DNA of 64,000 nucleotides from Trichomonas vaginalis G3 (Eukaryota > Parabasalia > Trichomonadida > Trichomonadidae). This document shows, piece by piece, positions 29,326-38,966 of this stretch. Location: assembly GCF_026262505.1 (NCBI RefSeq), contig NC_067206.1, positions 30,147,896 to 30,211,895 of the forward strand. The letters are read 5' to 3'. The translations under genes and the position numbers were made by a program. Positions within the stretch are counted from its first letter, which is position 1, and every line of letters starts with the position of its first letter. The notes under the pieces were generated by a model. The model saw nothing but the letters and a program-made list of their open reading frames with translations, searched no databases and had not been told where the DNA came from.

Positions 29326-29729
29326 TAATTGACCTTTCACCAGTTTCTATCGTTTGTTTTATTTCTTTTTGTTCCCCACTATCCGGATCGGTCATTGTAA
29401 TTGTTTTTGTTATAGTATCAGCTTTATCTTTAACTTCAATCTTTTTTTCCATCAGGATATTTAAACCAAAATTCCAAAAATTCGATATTGTCAATCTGTT
29501 CATATTTTAATCTATCAATTACATTTTTAATACCATCTGAAAATCTTATGAAATGGTCATTATATGGGTTTGATTTGAACTAAATTTGAATGAAGTGAAA
29601 TATAACCCGATGATGAATATGACATTGACTCGTATTTTCTGAAAACACTAAAATTTAAACATGAACGAATTTCTTATTCGTTGAATTTATGAATTCTTGA
29701 GGTAATCTTATTCTAGTTTTATTTATCAT
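29270..29729 (-). pseudogene. Minor capsid (penton-like) protein, outer copy, broken
   Basis: Starts at ATG 29729 with MINKTRIRLPQEFINSTNKK, the same opening pattern (basic-hydrophobic strand, Pro, Phe/Trp, Ile/Val, Asn, Lys) as the other penton-like proteins here. The centre keeps a DGIKNVIDRLKYEQID helix. About three breaks. Divergently arranged with the next gene across 39 bp that contains ATATTTTTAATCGTAATAAA. Confidence 0.45.
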
Positions 29730-29768
29730 GGAAAATAACGCTTTACCATATTTTTAATCGTAATAAAA

Positions 29769-30479
29769 ATGTCAATTATCAATATTATTTCGAATAATAG
29801 TTGTGAATTAAATTTAACAGTTTAGTGGAATTTATAATGTTACTCTCGTTTCTGTGAGTGGTAAATTTAATCCATTCTTTTAGACCCTTCAGATTATATA
29901 TCATTTATTAAAAATGACCATGAAAAAACGTATGATATGTATATAAATAATGTGATCACGAAATGGGATATTAACATGATTTTAAGTTATTTAAATGAAT
30001 CATTTATCGTATGGTATGAAGAAAATTTTAAATCAAAACCTGATAAACTTTTTGAACTTGATGAAATAAATAACCTTATTAAATTCCCGCTGAAAAATTA
30101 AATTTTGTACTCCTCATCTTCGTTCATTGTTGGGGATATTAAATTTTGAAAAAGATGTTGGGGATGTTTTGTATTCTGACACTGGTTCCAATTTCATTTT
30201 AATCAAATGTGATAAAGTTTAATACCCCAATGAGATTTTCACATCAAACATTAGACCCTAACTCTTACCCATCAATACAAAACATTTTATCCATCAACTT
30301 AAACACATTTTCTTTATCATATCCGTTTCAATTATCCGGGAATTCATTTATTCTTCATTCAAAAGATTTATCAAATATTAAATTTAGAATAACTGACCTA
30401 TTTGATTGTGATTAGAATTTATGAATGAAATATTATGGCAATTCAAATAGAAAAAATAGCTGATGAGATAACGGATTAA
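29769..30479 (+). pseudogene. Virion protein of the FRLVD family, outer copy, broken
   Basis: The region keeps IKFRITDLFDCD near its end, corresponding to MQFRLVDFQGEP of the inner gene 9307-10083, and an earlier ISNNSCELNLT strand segment. The fibre gene follows immediately, as in the inner element (there divergent). Several breaks. Confidence 0.45.
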
Positions 30480-30503
30480 ATATTTATTTTTAAATCGTAA
30501 TAA

Positions 30504-32192
30504 ATGATTAAACAACAGCAACCACAGCAACTTAAGGCACAGACCATTACATACGCCATATATGCATATAATTCAAAGACGGCAGAACAAACGCAAAGGT
30601 TGAAATATGGAGATTTGGAGATAGTATTGAAAAATGACCATTTCGAATTCGTTTGCAAAGGTGGTGCAGTGATATCAAATATAAAAGAAATTTTATTTAT
30701 GAATTCAAAAATTAAAGGTATAACGGATGATATAACATCAATTCCACCAGAAGAACAAAGATATTACGCATTAAATGCATTTCCTAAAGTTTTGAAGATT
30801 GGAAGATTTAATTTAAATGAGGAATTCATAAAAGGTTTCCTAAATGACATAATGAAGAAAGCAGATAAGGAATATGTCAACAGTGAGTTAATGAAGAAGG
30901 CAGATAAGGAATATGTGGTTAGTGAGTTAGAGAAGAAAGCAGATAAGGGACTTGTGGCTAGTGAATTAATGAAGAAGGCAGATAAGGAATATGTTAATGA
31001 AAAAGATAATGAAATTAAAGAAATGGTTGAATGGTATCATGAATGGACATCAAAGATTTTAAAAACTAAAGCTGATACAGGATGGGTTTCAGAATGTTTA
31101 GACCTTAAAGCAGATAAAACTTATGTGACTAGTGAGTTAGAGAAGAAGGCAGATAAGGAATATGTTAACGAAATATACCAAAGTTTGATAGGAACAACAA
31201 AAAATATTGAAACTATTGTTGGTGACTTTTCTGTCAATGAAGAAAATAAATATTTTAGATGGTAGTTTGTACACTCCTTAAAAAATGGTATACGGTGGAA
31301 ACTCATTCCGAAAAATAACAATGAAATGTATGTAAGTTATAAAAAGAATGATGACACACAAGTTAAAGTTCCATTAGACAACAACTGCTACTTAAACTTA
31401 TATGGAGACGAACAAAAGAAATATTTAAGAGTTTATGAAATGGCAGATATGACATTGCCTGCCCCAGCTCCAGCACCATATTATTATGACTATGTAGATG
31501 ACGAAGAAACACTACATGCAGATGAACAAAAGCAAACATTATATTTAGATTATTATAGATATAAAAGATATAATGCAATAGAAAAAACGAGAATAGTATA
31601 TTATTATATAGATGACAGAAATAAATATTATAGTCAAGATTTTACCTACCCTGAAAACATAAGATTATATTATAAAAAATATTCTTACACAAACCAGAAG
31701 AAACCTGAAATAGTTGCACTATATTTTAAGTTCAAAAGAGACAATCCTATAATGTCTCATATGTTTGATTTAATGAACCCAGTAGGTTCTATTTATACAT
31801 CTATGGAAGCAAGAGGTCCTCAAGTAATGTTTGGTGTTGGTGCATGGGAACAAATAGTTGACAGGTTTTTGTATTGTGCAAACTCTTCAAAGGAAACAGG
31901 TGGTTCGAAGAAAATTAAAGAAGCAAACCTTCCACCGCACACTCATACAGGAACTACAAACTTTTCTGGCGACCATAGCCACTCATTAAGAGACCACCCA
32001 TTATACAACTCAGAATATTATGCTGGCAATGACGTTTTATCTCCAGATTATAACCATTCGGCAAAAAAGACTTTTCGACCAACTGAACCAGGAGGAAATC
32101 ATGTCCATACTTTCACAACAAATCCAACAGGCTTGGGTGAAGATTATATGCCACCATTTATGACTGTATTCGCATGGTACCGCATTTATTGA
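30504..32192 (+). pseudogene. Fibre with ADKEYV repeats and tail-collar domain, outer copy, broken
   Basis: N-terminal head, then heptad-like repeats of the type KKADKEYVNSELM (about 30850-31170) forming a trimeric stalk. A unique Tyr-rich middle follows and then a C-terminal collar domain (PVGSIYTSME ... NLPPHTHTG ... YMPPFMTVFAWYRIY). The stalk and collar are similar at DNA level to the third element's fibre (for example around 31870 and 63100), implying recent exchange. About one break. Receptor-binding spike by analogy to phage fibres. Confidence 0.7.
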
Positions 32193-32370
32193 ACGCGCTT
32201 GAGCCTGCTTTGCGGGCTTACCGCATTTATTGAATGAACTAAATATATTTTATGTCTGTAATTAATTAGGTAATGAAGTAATGGATGAACTGCAGAAATA
32301 TATTTTATCGTTAATGTTTACGTTAATGGTTACGTTAATGTTTATGTTAATGTTTATGTTAATGTTTTCA

Positions 32371-32602
32371 GGTTATTCAATAATTAATTATTTTTGAATA
32401 ACTGATGAGGTCACCGGGTCACCAGGTCATTTAACTTCTCTGAAAAAGTGTGACAACATGACATTTTGACAACATAGTGGGAAATGAGGAAGGCAGTTAT
32501 TAATTATTTTTGAATAACTGATGAGGTCACCGGGTCACCAGGTGGTCACCAGGTAATTTAACTTCTCTGAAAAAGTGTGACAACATGACATTTTGACAAC
32601 AG
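32371..32602 (+). repeat. GGTCACC array, left cluster part A (2 units)
   Basis: Each unit has an AT palindrome (AATAATTAATTATTTTTGAA), then GGTCACCGGGTCACCAGG steps, then a block CTTCTCTGAAAAAGTGTGAC and ACATGACATTTTGACAAC. Same unit as the right cluster 36225-36822 in opposite orientation. Confidence 0.85.
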
Positions 32603-32623
32603 TCCTGGAAATATGATGCAGTC

Positions 32624-32676
32624 CAAAAATAAAGTTAGTTTTAAAATTATTTTTATTTATTTTTTTATTTTGTATG
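32624..32676 (+). promoter_or_regulatory. Early-type promoter box, copy 4 (outer element)
   Basis: TCCAAAAATAAAGTTAGTTT, then TTATTTTTATTTATTTTTTT, just before the KilA-N start. Shared with inner-element copies 1-3 and with 33816-33860. Confidence 0.55.
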
Positions 32677-32687
32677 TAAGAACAGAA

Positions 32688-33353
32688 ATGTCAGTCGAAG
32701 CAAAAACATTCACGAACAAATCTAATGGCGAAACATTCACAAAAGGCACTTATAATGGTATTGAAGTCTTACGTAGAGACAAGGATGGTTACATTAATGC
32801 AACAAAGATGGCAAGAGAAGCAGGAAAGTTAAACCATTTAAACAGATTTCTCAATAGTGCTAAAATGCAGGAAATTCTTGAGTTTTGGTTGAAAGAATAC
32901 GGTGGAGCCAAAAGTGGCTCAACCTCAAAACAAGCATTTTATGAGCTTGCTAAGGGCGTTATAAATGAATTCAAAGGTATTTACATACATCCTGACCTCG
33001 TTCATTTTGTTGCTGAATGGTGCTCTGTAAAGTATGCATTTTATGTCAAAGATATTATGGATTCCATAGACAAGAAAGTTCATGAGAAATTAGATGAAGA
33101 AGAACTCGAAGATACAGTAGAGAATGCTAAACATTTGTTTGAAGAAGAAGTTGGAAAAATGTGCGAAAAACAATTAGAACATGAACGTGAGATATGTTAT
33201 GGTTATAGAGATTCTCCATACGAACTAGACCAATGGGAACAAGAAGATTTAAAGAGAGAATTTAGAGAATATGAACTCGCTAAGATAGCATTTGAAGCTG
33301 CAGAAAAGAAGTTAAAAGTTTGGGGTCATTCTGTACAAAAATATTGTGAGTAA
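32688..33353 (+). CDS. KilA-N domain protein, outer element, whole
   Basis: 221 residues from ATG 32688, chosen because the promoter box lies directly upstream and the inner copy aligns from the same Met; a longer frame upstream would read through the promoter. KilA-N core at about residues 28-130: RDKDGYINATKMAREAGKLN, then IYIHPDLVHFVAEWCSVKYA. A helical C-terminus rich in Glu and Lys (about 130-215) probably dimerises. DNA-binding regulator by family. It is almost identical to the broken inner copy at 14689-15351, although most of the two elements are strongly divergent. Confidence 0.8.
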   Translation: MSVEAKTFTNKSNGETFTKGTYNGIEVLRRDKDGYINATKMAREAGKLNHLNRFLNSAKMQEILEFWLKEYGGAKSGSTSKQAFYELAKGVINEFKGIYIHPDLVHFVAEWCSVKYAFYVKDIMDSIDKKVHEKLDEEELEDTVENAKHLFEEEVGKMCEKQLEHEREICYGYRDSPYELDQWEQEDLKREFREYELAKIAFEAAEKKLKVWGHSVQKYCE

Positions 33354-33429
33354 ATGAACCATTTATTTTTATCATAAACGACCAGAAATATATGTTTACG
33401 TTAATGTTTATGTTAATGTTAATGGTTTC

Positions 33430-33800
33430 GGGTTATTCAATAATTAATTATTTTTGAATAACTGATGAGGTCACCGGGTCACCAGGTGGTCACCAGGTAA
33501 TTTAACTTCTCTGAAAAAGTGTGACAACATGACATTTTGACAACATAGTGGGAAATGAGGAAGGCAGTTATTAATTATTTTTGAATAACTGATGAGGTCA
33601 CCGGGTCACCAGGTGGTCACCAGGTAATTTAACTTCTCTGAAAAAGTGTGACAACATGACATTTTGACAACAGCACAGGAGGAAGGCAGTTATTAATTAT
33701 TTTTGAATAACTGATGAGGTCACCGGGTCACCAGGTGGTCACCAGGTCATTTAACTTCTCTGAAAAAGTGTGACAACATGACATTTTGACAACATTTACG
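33430..33800 (+). repeat. GGTCACC array, left cluster part B (3 units)
   Basis: Three near-identical units of about 120 bp, same orientation as part A. With part A this makes five units left of the PrimPol-helicase gene. Confidence 0.85.
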
Positions 33801-33815
33801 AAAATTTGATGCAGT

Positions 33816-33860
33816 CCAAAAATAAAGTTAGTTTTAAAATTATTTTTATTTTTTTTATTC
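33816..33860 (+). promoter_or_regulatory. Early-type promoter box, copy 5 (PrimPol-helicase)
   Basis: TCCAAAAATAAAGTTAGTTT, then TTATTTTTATTTTTTTTATT, ending 8 bp before ATG 33869. Confidence 0.55.
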
Positions 33861-33868
33861 CTATATAA

Positions 33869-36189
33869 ATGACAGCAACAAACAACAGCAACAGCAACAG
33901 CAACTATATCATTTCTGATGAAAAAGTTATTGATTCATTAGCTGAGGAATTAGTTGTGGCAGAAACTAAAGCCCTCAACGAAAGAATTGGTGAAAACAAG
34001 ATTGATTTACATAACTACCTCAAACATGATGGAGGAAGAGGAAGGAAAACTGGTACAGCTTTATTAGTAAATAAAATTTCAAATTTAACGATTATAGATG
34101 TTGATATCAATAAATCGTACAATGATGAACTTAAAGAAACAGTTAGAAAAGACATTTTATCAAAACTTTCGGATAAAGATGTTATCGTTAAAACTGCATC
34201 AGGAGGTCTTCACATTTATTGCAACACTAATTTCTTCTATTCAACCTCGAACAGAATGATTAAATGTTATTCCTGCAATGATTATGATATTGATATCATG
34301 ACTTCTATTGATGATTCAAAGCGTTCATTAGTGGTTATGGCTGATTCAAGAGTTCGAAAGAATGCAACAGAACCAATCAATACATACTCATTCATTCGTG
34401 GAAGTTATGATTCAACATTAACCAGAACAGTGAATGATATATTAAATGATTTGAATATTAAGGTAAGAGTTGAACAGAAGAATGAAGAAATAAAGAGTAT
34501 AATGAATGAAAACAAAGATGTAAACATTGACGATAAACTTGCCCAGAGCATAGTCGATGGCATCTGTGATTTTGAAGTACATAATGATGGTGGAAACATG
34601 AATTTAGAAAAAGAAGTTACATTATTCACACTGTTTCAAGCAATTAATTCGTTACCTAATCATTTAATTAATGAAGCATACGATAACGTTTATAACTTCT
34701 GCAGCTTAACTGAAAATGCAAAAAGTAATTTTGAAAAAGCACGTAGTAGATATGCACATTTAATGACTTCGCCATTTGTTTTGGTGAAGATTCTAAAACT
34801 TTATCAAAAGGAATATTATGATGAATATGTTTTACCTTTATTACGTAAGCCAAAAATAACATTTGATATCAAACTTGATGACTCGTTTTTGATAACAGAT
34901 ATTAGACGCAAGGCTGAAAATCATCAGTATAAAAACAGTTCTGAAGTAATTGAGGATTTATCACGTGTAATCCGTTTTGTAGATTGTGGAAATAAATACT
35001 TCATTCAAAAGGACTATAATATCCACGACAAAATGAATCAAATATCATTCGTTCTTCAATCAAACATGAAAGAGTCACTCAAAATGATTAAATTATTTAA
35101 AGAAGAAGGTAAAACAATAACAGCATGGGATGTACTACTAAATCAATTGTCTTCATTAACCGTTAAGGGTGTTTGCTTTAAATCTGATTCCCCGATGTTT
35201 TCTCAACGTTTCAGGGTTATAAATACAACATTCTTGAAAAGCCTGATTACTCAAAAATTGAGATGTTTATGGATTTCATTAAAGAAGCCATTTGTGATAA
35301 TAACGATGAAGTGTATAAATACCTTCTCGGCTGGATTGCATCAATGATTCAACATCCTGGAATCAAGAATGAAACAGCAATTATTTTGAAAGGACTTCAG
35401 GGAACAGGTAAAAACAGATTTACAGACATTATTTCTGAACTTCTCGCCGGTTATTCATGTAAAAACATTACTGAAATAAGTGAGCTAACGGGTAATTTCA
35501 ACTCAGTAGTTGAAAATAAAATGTTTCTTGTACTTAATGAACTCAAGAATGTAGGTGAAGACAGACTTGCAAACTTCAACGCTTTGAAATCAATTATAAC
35601 GGATAATGAGATAAGAATTAATGAAAAGAATCAACCCAGAAGAACTGCTCAGAACGTTGCAAACTTCATTTTCGTAACTAACAACGTCTACCCTGTCAAA
35701 ATTGAAGTTGGAGACAGAAGATACGTAGTTTTAAGAGTTAATGGTAAATTCAAGGGTCAATTTGATTACTTCAAGAATTTAATGGATTCATGCACAAAGG
35801 AATTTTATGATAACCTTTTAACATATTTTATGCAATATGACCTTTCATCATTTAATGTACGAATCATACCGATGACTGAAGCCAAACAAGATTTAATCGA
35901 GTTATCAACAAATCCTTTAGATGTATGGATAAATACACATTATGATGAATTGTGTGCAGGTATGACGTGTAAAAATGCTCTATTCTGCAAACCATCAGAC
36001 ATGAAAGACAAGAATTTCCAAATGAGCATTAAGGATAAATGTGAAAGGAAACAAAGAAAAATAGATGGTAAACAAACATGGTATTATGTTTTGAAAGAAG
36101 AAATGAAAGGATTATATAAACAAATTGAACCAAACGATAATGAGGATTCATTTACTGACGATGAAATACCCGTAAATGAAGCTTTATAA
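33869..36189 (+). pseudogene. PrimPol-SF3 helicase replication protein, broken
   Basis: The N-terminal part carries archaeo-eukaryotic primase/PrimPol signatures: IIDVDINK near 34100 and a KTASGGLHIYC segment near 34190. The C-terminal part is a superfamily 3 helicase: Walker A GLQGTGKNRF, Walker B FLVLNE, motif C FVTNN and the RRY arginine-finger region, followed by a D5-like tail. Such proteins prime and unwind DNA in large DNA viruses and virophages. About one break. Unusual because the same element also encodes protein-primed polymerase B. Flanked on both sides by inverted arrays of GGTGACC repeats. Confidence 0.8.
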
Positions 36190-36224
36190 AGTATGACTGG
36201 AATTTATTTTTGCCTTCCGCCTGT

Positions 36225-36822
36225 GATGTTGTCAAAATGTCATGTTGTCACATTTTTTCAGAGAAGTTAAATGACCTGGTGACCTGGTGACCCGGTGACC
36301 TGGTGACCCCTTCAGTTCTTCAAAAATAATTAATTATTGAATAACCCATGATGTTGTCAAAATGTCATGTTGTCACATTTTTTCAGAGAAGTTAAATGAC
36401 CTGGTGACCCCTTCAGTTCTTCAAAAATAATTAATTATTGAATAACCCATGATGTTGTCAAAATGTCATGTTGTCACATTTTTTCAGAGAAGTTAAATGA
36501 CCTGGTGACCTGGTGACCCGGTGACCTGGTGACCCCTTCAGTTCTTCAAAAATAATTAATTATTGAATAACCCATGATGTTGTCAAAATGTCATGTTGTC
36601 ACATTTTTTCAGAGAAGTTAAATGACCTGGTGACCTGGTGACCCGGTGACCTGGTGACCCCTTCAGTTCTTCAAAAATAATTAATTATTGAATAACCCAC
36701 TATGTTGTCAAAATGTCATGTTGTCACATTTTTTCAGAGAAGTTAAATGACCTGGTGACCACCTGGTGACCCGGTGACCCCTTCAGTTATTCAAAAATAA
36801 TTAATTATTGAATAACCCGAAA
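36225..36822 (-). repeat. GGTGACC array, right cluster (5 units, inverted)
   Basis: Units begin at 36225, 36350, 36451, 36576 and 36701; spacings are 125, 101, 125, 125 and about 122 bp. The short unit lacks about 24 bp of the GGTGACCTGGTGACC steps. Orientation is opposite to the left clusters, so the PrimPol-helicase gene sits inside a large inverted repeat of arrays. Confidence 0.9.
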
Positions 36823-36869
36823 CCATTAACGATAAAATAAGTGATAACAAATTTTTATTTTTATCATAA

Positions 36870-37034
36870 ATGAATACCCCACAAGCTCAAAATTTACCAC
36901 GAATCATAACAAGGGAGGAAATGATAAAAATGATGCAAGAACATGTTAAAAATAACAAACCACTAAAATTGAGAAAATGTGGTTATGCAGTAATGATGGA
37001 AAGAGAGATGTTGTCAAAGAGGAATAAAAATTAA
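36870..37034 (+). CDS. Small hypothetical protein, 54 residues
   Basis: ATG 36870 follows AATTTTTATTTTTATCATAA, a good promoter-like box. The product is basic and helical (ITREEMIKMMQEHVKNNKPL), ending KRNKN. Its stop overlaps the last codon of the convergent gene at 37031-37294. No family recognised; supported mainly by its promoter and position. Confidence 0.45.
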   Translation: MNTPQAQNLPRIITREEMIKMMQEHVKNNKPLKLRKCGYAVMMEREMLSKRNKN

Positions 37035-37294
37035 ATTTGGATTGAGTTTAAAAATTCATCTTTATTAAATTCATCTCTTCCAACCAATTTATTTATTCTA
37101 TTAAATTCTTTTATTTTTGCTTCACTCAGTTTAATGATTGAACGGTAAGTTTCTAATTTTTCGATTATTTCTTTATCGTTTTCAACCCCACCGCATTGCG
37201 ACTTCTTTTTGTAATAGCATATTTTTGATTTAATTCTGTTTAGTTTCTTTTTATATTCATTGTCTGGACTCTTGACTGCTTTGTTGTCACTCAT
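37031..37294 (-). CDS. Small basic coiled-coil protein
   Basis: 87 residues, highly charged, Lys-rich, with two helical heptad stretches and a Cys near residue 27 and another near 34. Start ATG 37294 is 20 bp from the stop of the integrase gene. Possibly an accessory DNA-binding protein to the integrase by proximity; function unknown. Confidence 0.5.
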   Translation of the reverse strand: MSDNKAVKSPDNEYKKKLNRIKSKICYYKKKSQCGGVENDKEIIEKLETYRSIIKLSEAKIKEFNRINKLVGRDEFNKDEFLNSIQI

Positions 37295-37314
37295 TTCTTA
37301 CGAAATAAAAAAAA

Positions 37315-38838
37315 TTAAATATTATTTAAATATAATGGAGTAATAAAATAAATCGGAATTTCTATTAATTTATTGTCAACTTCAACTAATGCATTGCCGT
37401 TAATATATCTAACAAATTCAGCTATTGTGTCAAATCTTCGTCTTCTTTTTGTCATTGATTTATCAGTTTTTCCATAATCGAGATGAATTAAAACTTTATT
37501 TCCTTGTTTAAAATTCATGAGCCCCGAATTAATTTGTTCACGTTTAACATCATTTAACTTTTCCATTTGCTTTCTAATATATTCCCATTCTTTTGAAATA
37601 TCATTTTTCATTTCCACTGGTTTCATGTTTATAGTTCTATGCCATGTATTATTGTAATAATATACTAACTGTTGTATGATGGAGTCATGATTTCCATCCC
37701 AGTATATCTGACCGTTAACCCCTAACGCATCTCTAAGAGTTCTCATTACCGCATCAACTATTTTATTATGAAACGTATATGGAGAGGATGAGAAGTAAAA
37801 ATTAATTTGTGGGAAATAATGAGTCATAGCTGCCTGAAATCCTTTATCACCATCACCCCTGATATTATCTACTCTTTCATGATCTAGTAAGTATTGAATA
37901 GCTCTTCTTGTTTCCTGTTCTGTTTTCCCTTTCACCGGAATGCAATATAAATATCTAGTGTTAATGTTAATGGCAAATAAATAAGTAACGTTTCCTTTTG
38001 AATATTCCAGATGATCAATTTCGTATGAATCTGGATATGGAGCAAATGAAGGTCGACTAAATTTTTCCTTTAATGGTTGAATTTTCGGGTCAATTGGTTT
38101 ATTTAATATCTTGAAATCCTTTTTAAAATCTTTTTGCTTCTTAAATGTTTGAAATGGATATAATAAAGTGAATGATGAAGGATTAACTGAAGGAGGAGGT
38201 ACTACTGTTGGAGGTTTTGGTGTTGTAAGTGGTTTAATTTTATCTGCTTTGATTTTGGAATTCAATCCTCCCTTCATTAATTCTGGATGTATTTTATTCA
38301 TTTGTTTTAAATATGCTGTATATAAAGGTTTGATATACTTTCCCGCTTCGAGTTTATGTTGAAGGATGAATTCCAAAAGTTGATCTTCATTTAAAAGTCG
38401 GGCTGAATATGGTTTAACTAATGAATCATAAATTAAAGCTTGTGCTTCATTTATGGTCTGAAGGACCTGGGTGTTTTGTTCCTTTTGTTTTTGTTCCTTT
38501 GGCTTTGGTTTTTGTGGCTCAGGATTATATAATTTATATAATTCATCAATATCTTCTTCTGTTAATACTTTATTTTTGAAATCTTTCAATTGTTTAAGCT
38601 GTGATTTAGTTTTTCCCTTTAAATATTCATTATTTTTAATTTTGTCTTTAATTTTAGAAATTATTTTATTATGATATTTCAAAATTTCATTTTTATAATA
38701 TGGATAATAATATTCCATATCATCACCCGTTATATTATTATTATATTTTTGGAGATATGCTTTTAAATCATAATAATCAAGAAAATTTTGATTAAATACT
38801 AAATCATCAATTAAAATTTTTAAATCTGCGCTATTCAT
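37315..38838 (-). CDS. DDE integrase of the retroviral superfamily, outer element
   Basis: 507 residues, one frame. Residues 1-235 form an N-terminal extension: helical, with a Lys/Gln/Pro-rich linker (PQKPKPKEQKQKEQN). The rve core is at about 255-420 (YEIDHLEYSKGN, NIRGDGDKGFQ, YTFHNKIVDAVMRTLRD and the TWHRTINMKPVEM tail). A C-terminal SH3/chromodomain-like part with KVLIHLDYGKTDKSMTKRRR follows. Catalyses insertion. Much longer than the inner element's integrase because of the extension. Start follows TTTATATAA. Confidence 0.8.
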   Translation of the reverse strand: MNSADLKILIDDLVFNQNFLDYYDLKAYLQKYNNNITGDDMEYYYPYYKNEILKYHNKIISKIKDKIKNNEYLKGKTKSQLKQLKDFKNKVLTEEDIDELYKLYNPEPQKPKPKEQKQKEQNTQVLQTINEAQALIYDSLVKPYSARLLNEDQLLEFILQHKLEAGKYIKPLYTAYLKQMNKIHPELMKGGLNSKIKADKIKPLTTPKPPTVVPPPSVNPSSFTLLYPFQTFKKQKDFKKDFKILNKPIDPKIQPLKEKFSRPSFAPYPDSYEIDHLEYSKGNVTYLFAININTRYLYCIPVKGKTEQETRRAIQYLLDHERVDNIRGDGDKGFQAAMTHYFPQINFYFSSSPYTFHNKIVDAVMRTLRDALGVNGQIYWDGNHDSIIQQLVYYYNNTWHRTINMKPVEMKNDISKEWEYIRKQMEKLNDVKREQINSGLMNFKQGNKVLIHLDYGKTDKSMTKRRRRFDTIAEFVRYINGNALVEVDNKLIEIPIYFITPLYLNNI

Positions 38839-38966
38839 TTATATAAAAATAAAATCAATGTTTTAAGGGTGCCCACCTCTTTGATCAAGAATCAAAACCA
38901 TCATTAACGGTTCCTTTTGTCTCATTTGTGAATCCCATTTTTTAAAAAATAAAATTTCAAATTGTA

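Larger units (their letters stand above)
32193..32687. other. Non-coding stretch: short tandem repeats and two array units
   Basis: Holds a duplicated CCGCATTTATTGAA (near 32180 and 32220) around a GAGCCTGCTTTGCGGGCTTA hairpin. A 12-bp tandem repeat of the ACGTTAATGTTT type follows at about 32311-32365. Then come two plus-orientation units of the GGTCACC array (about 32371-32602) and the early-type promoter box at 32624-32676. No gene seen. Confidence 0.65.
33354..33868. other. Non-coding stretch with GGTCACC array and promoter
   Basis: A short ACGTTAATGTTTATG tandem run at about 33393-33423, three plus-orientation array units at about 33430-33800, and the early-type box at 33816-33860. No gene. 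Confidence 0.7.

Noticed and set aside
36225-36822. Regularly spaced repeats suggestive of a CRISPR array
   Set aside because: The entire unit repeats, including the would-be spacers, and the context is a eukaryotic transposon.
32193-36870. PrimPol-helicase region as a separate nested transposon
   Set aside because: The flanking inverted arrays are internally repeated iterons without target duplications or Polinton-type ends, and the KilA-N promoter type is shared with the rest; kept as part of the outer element.
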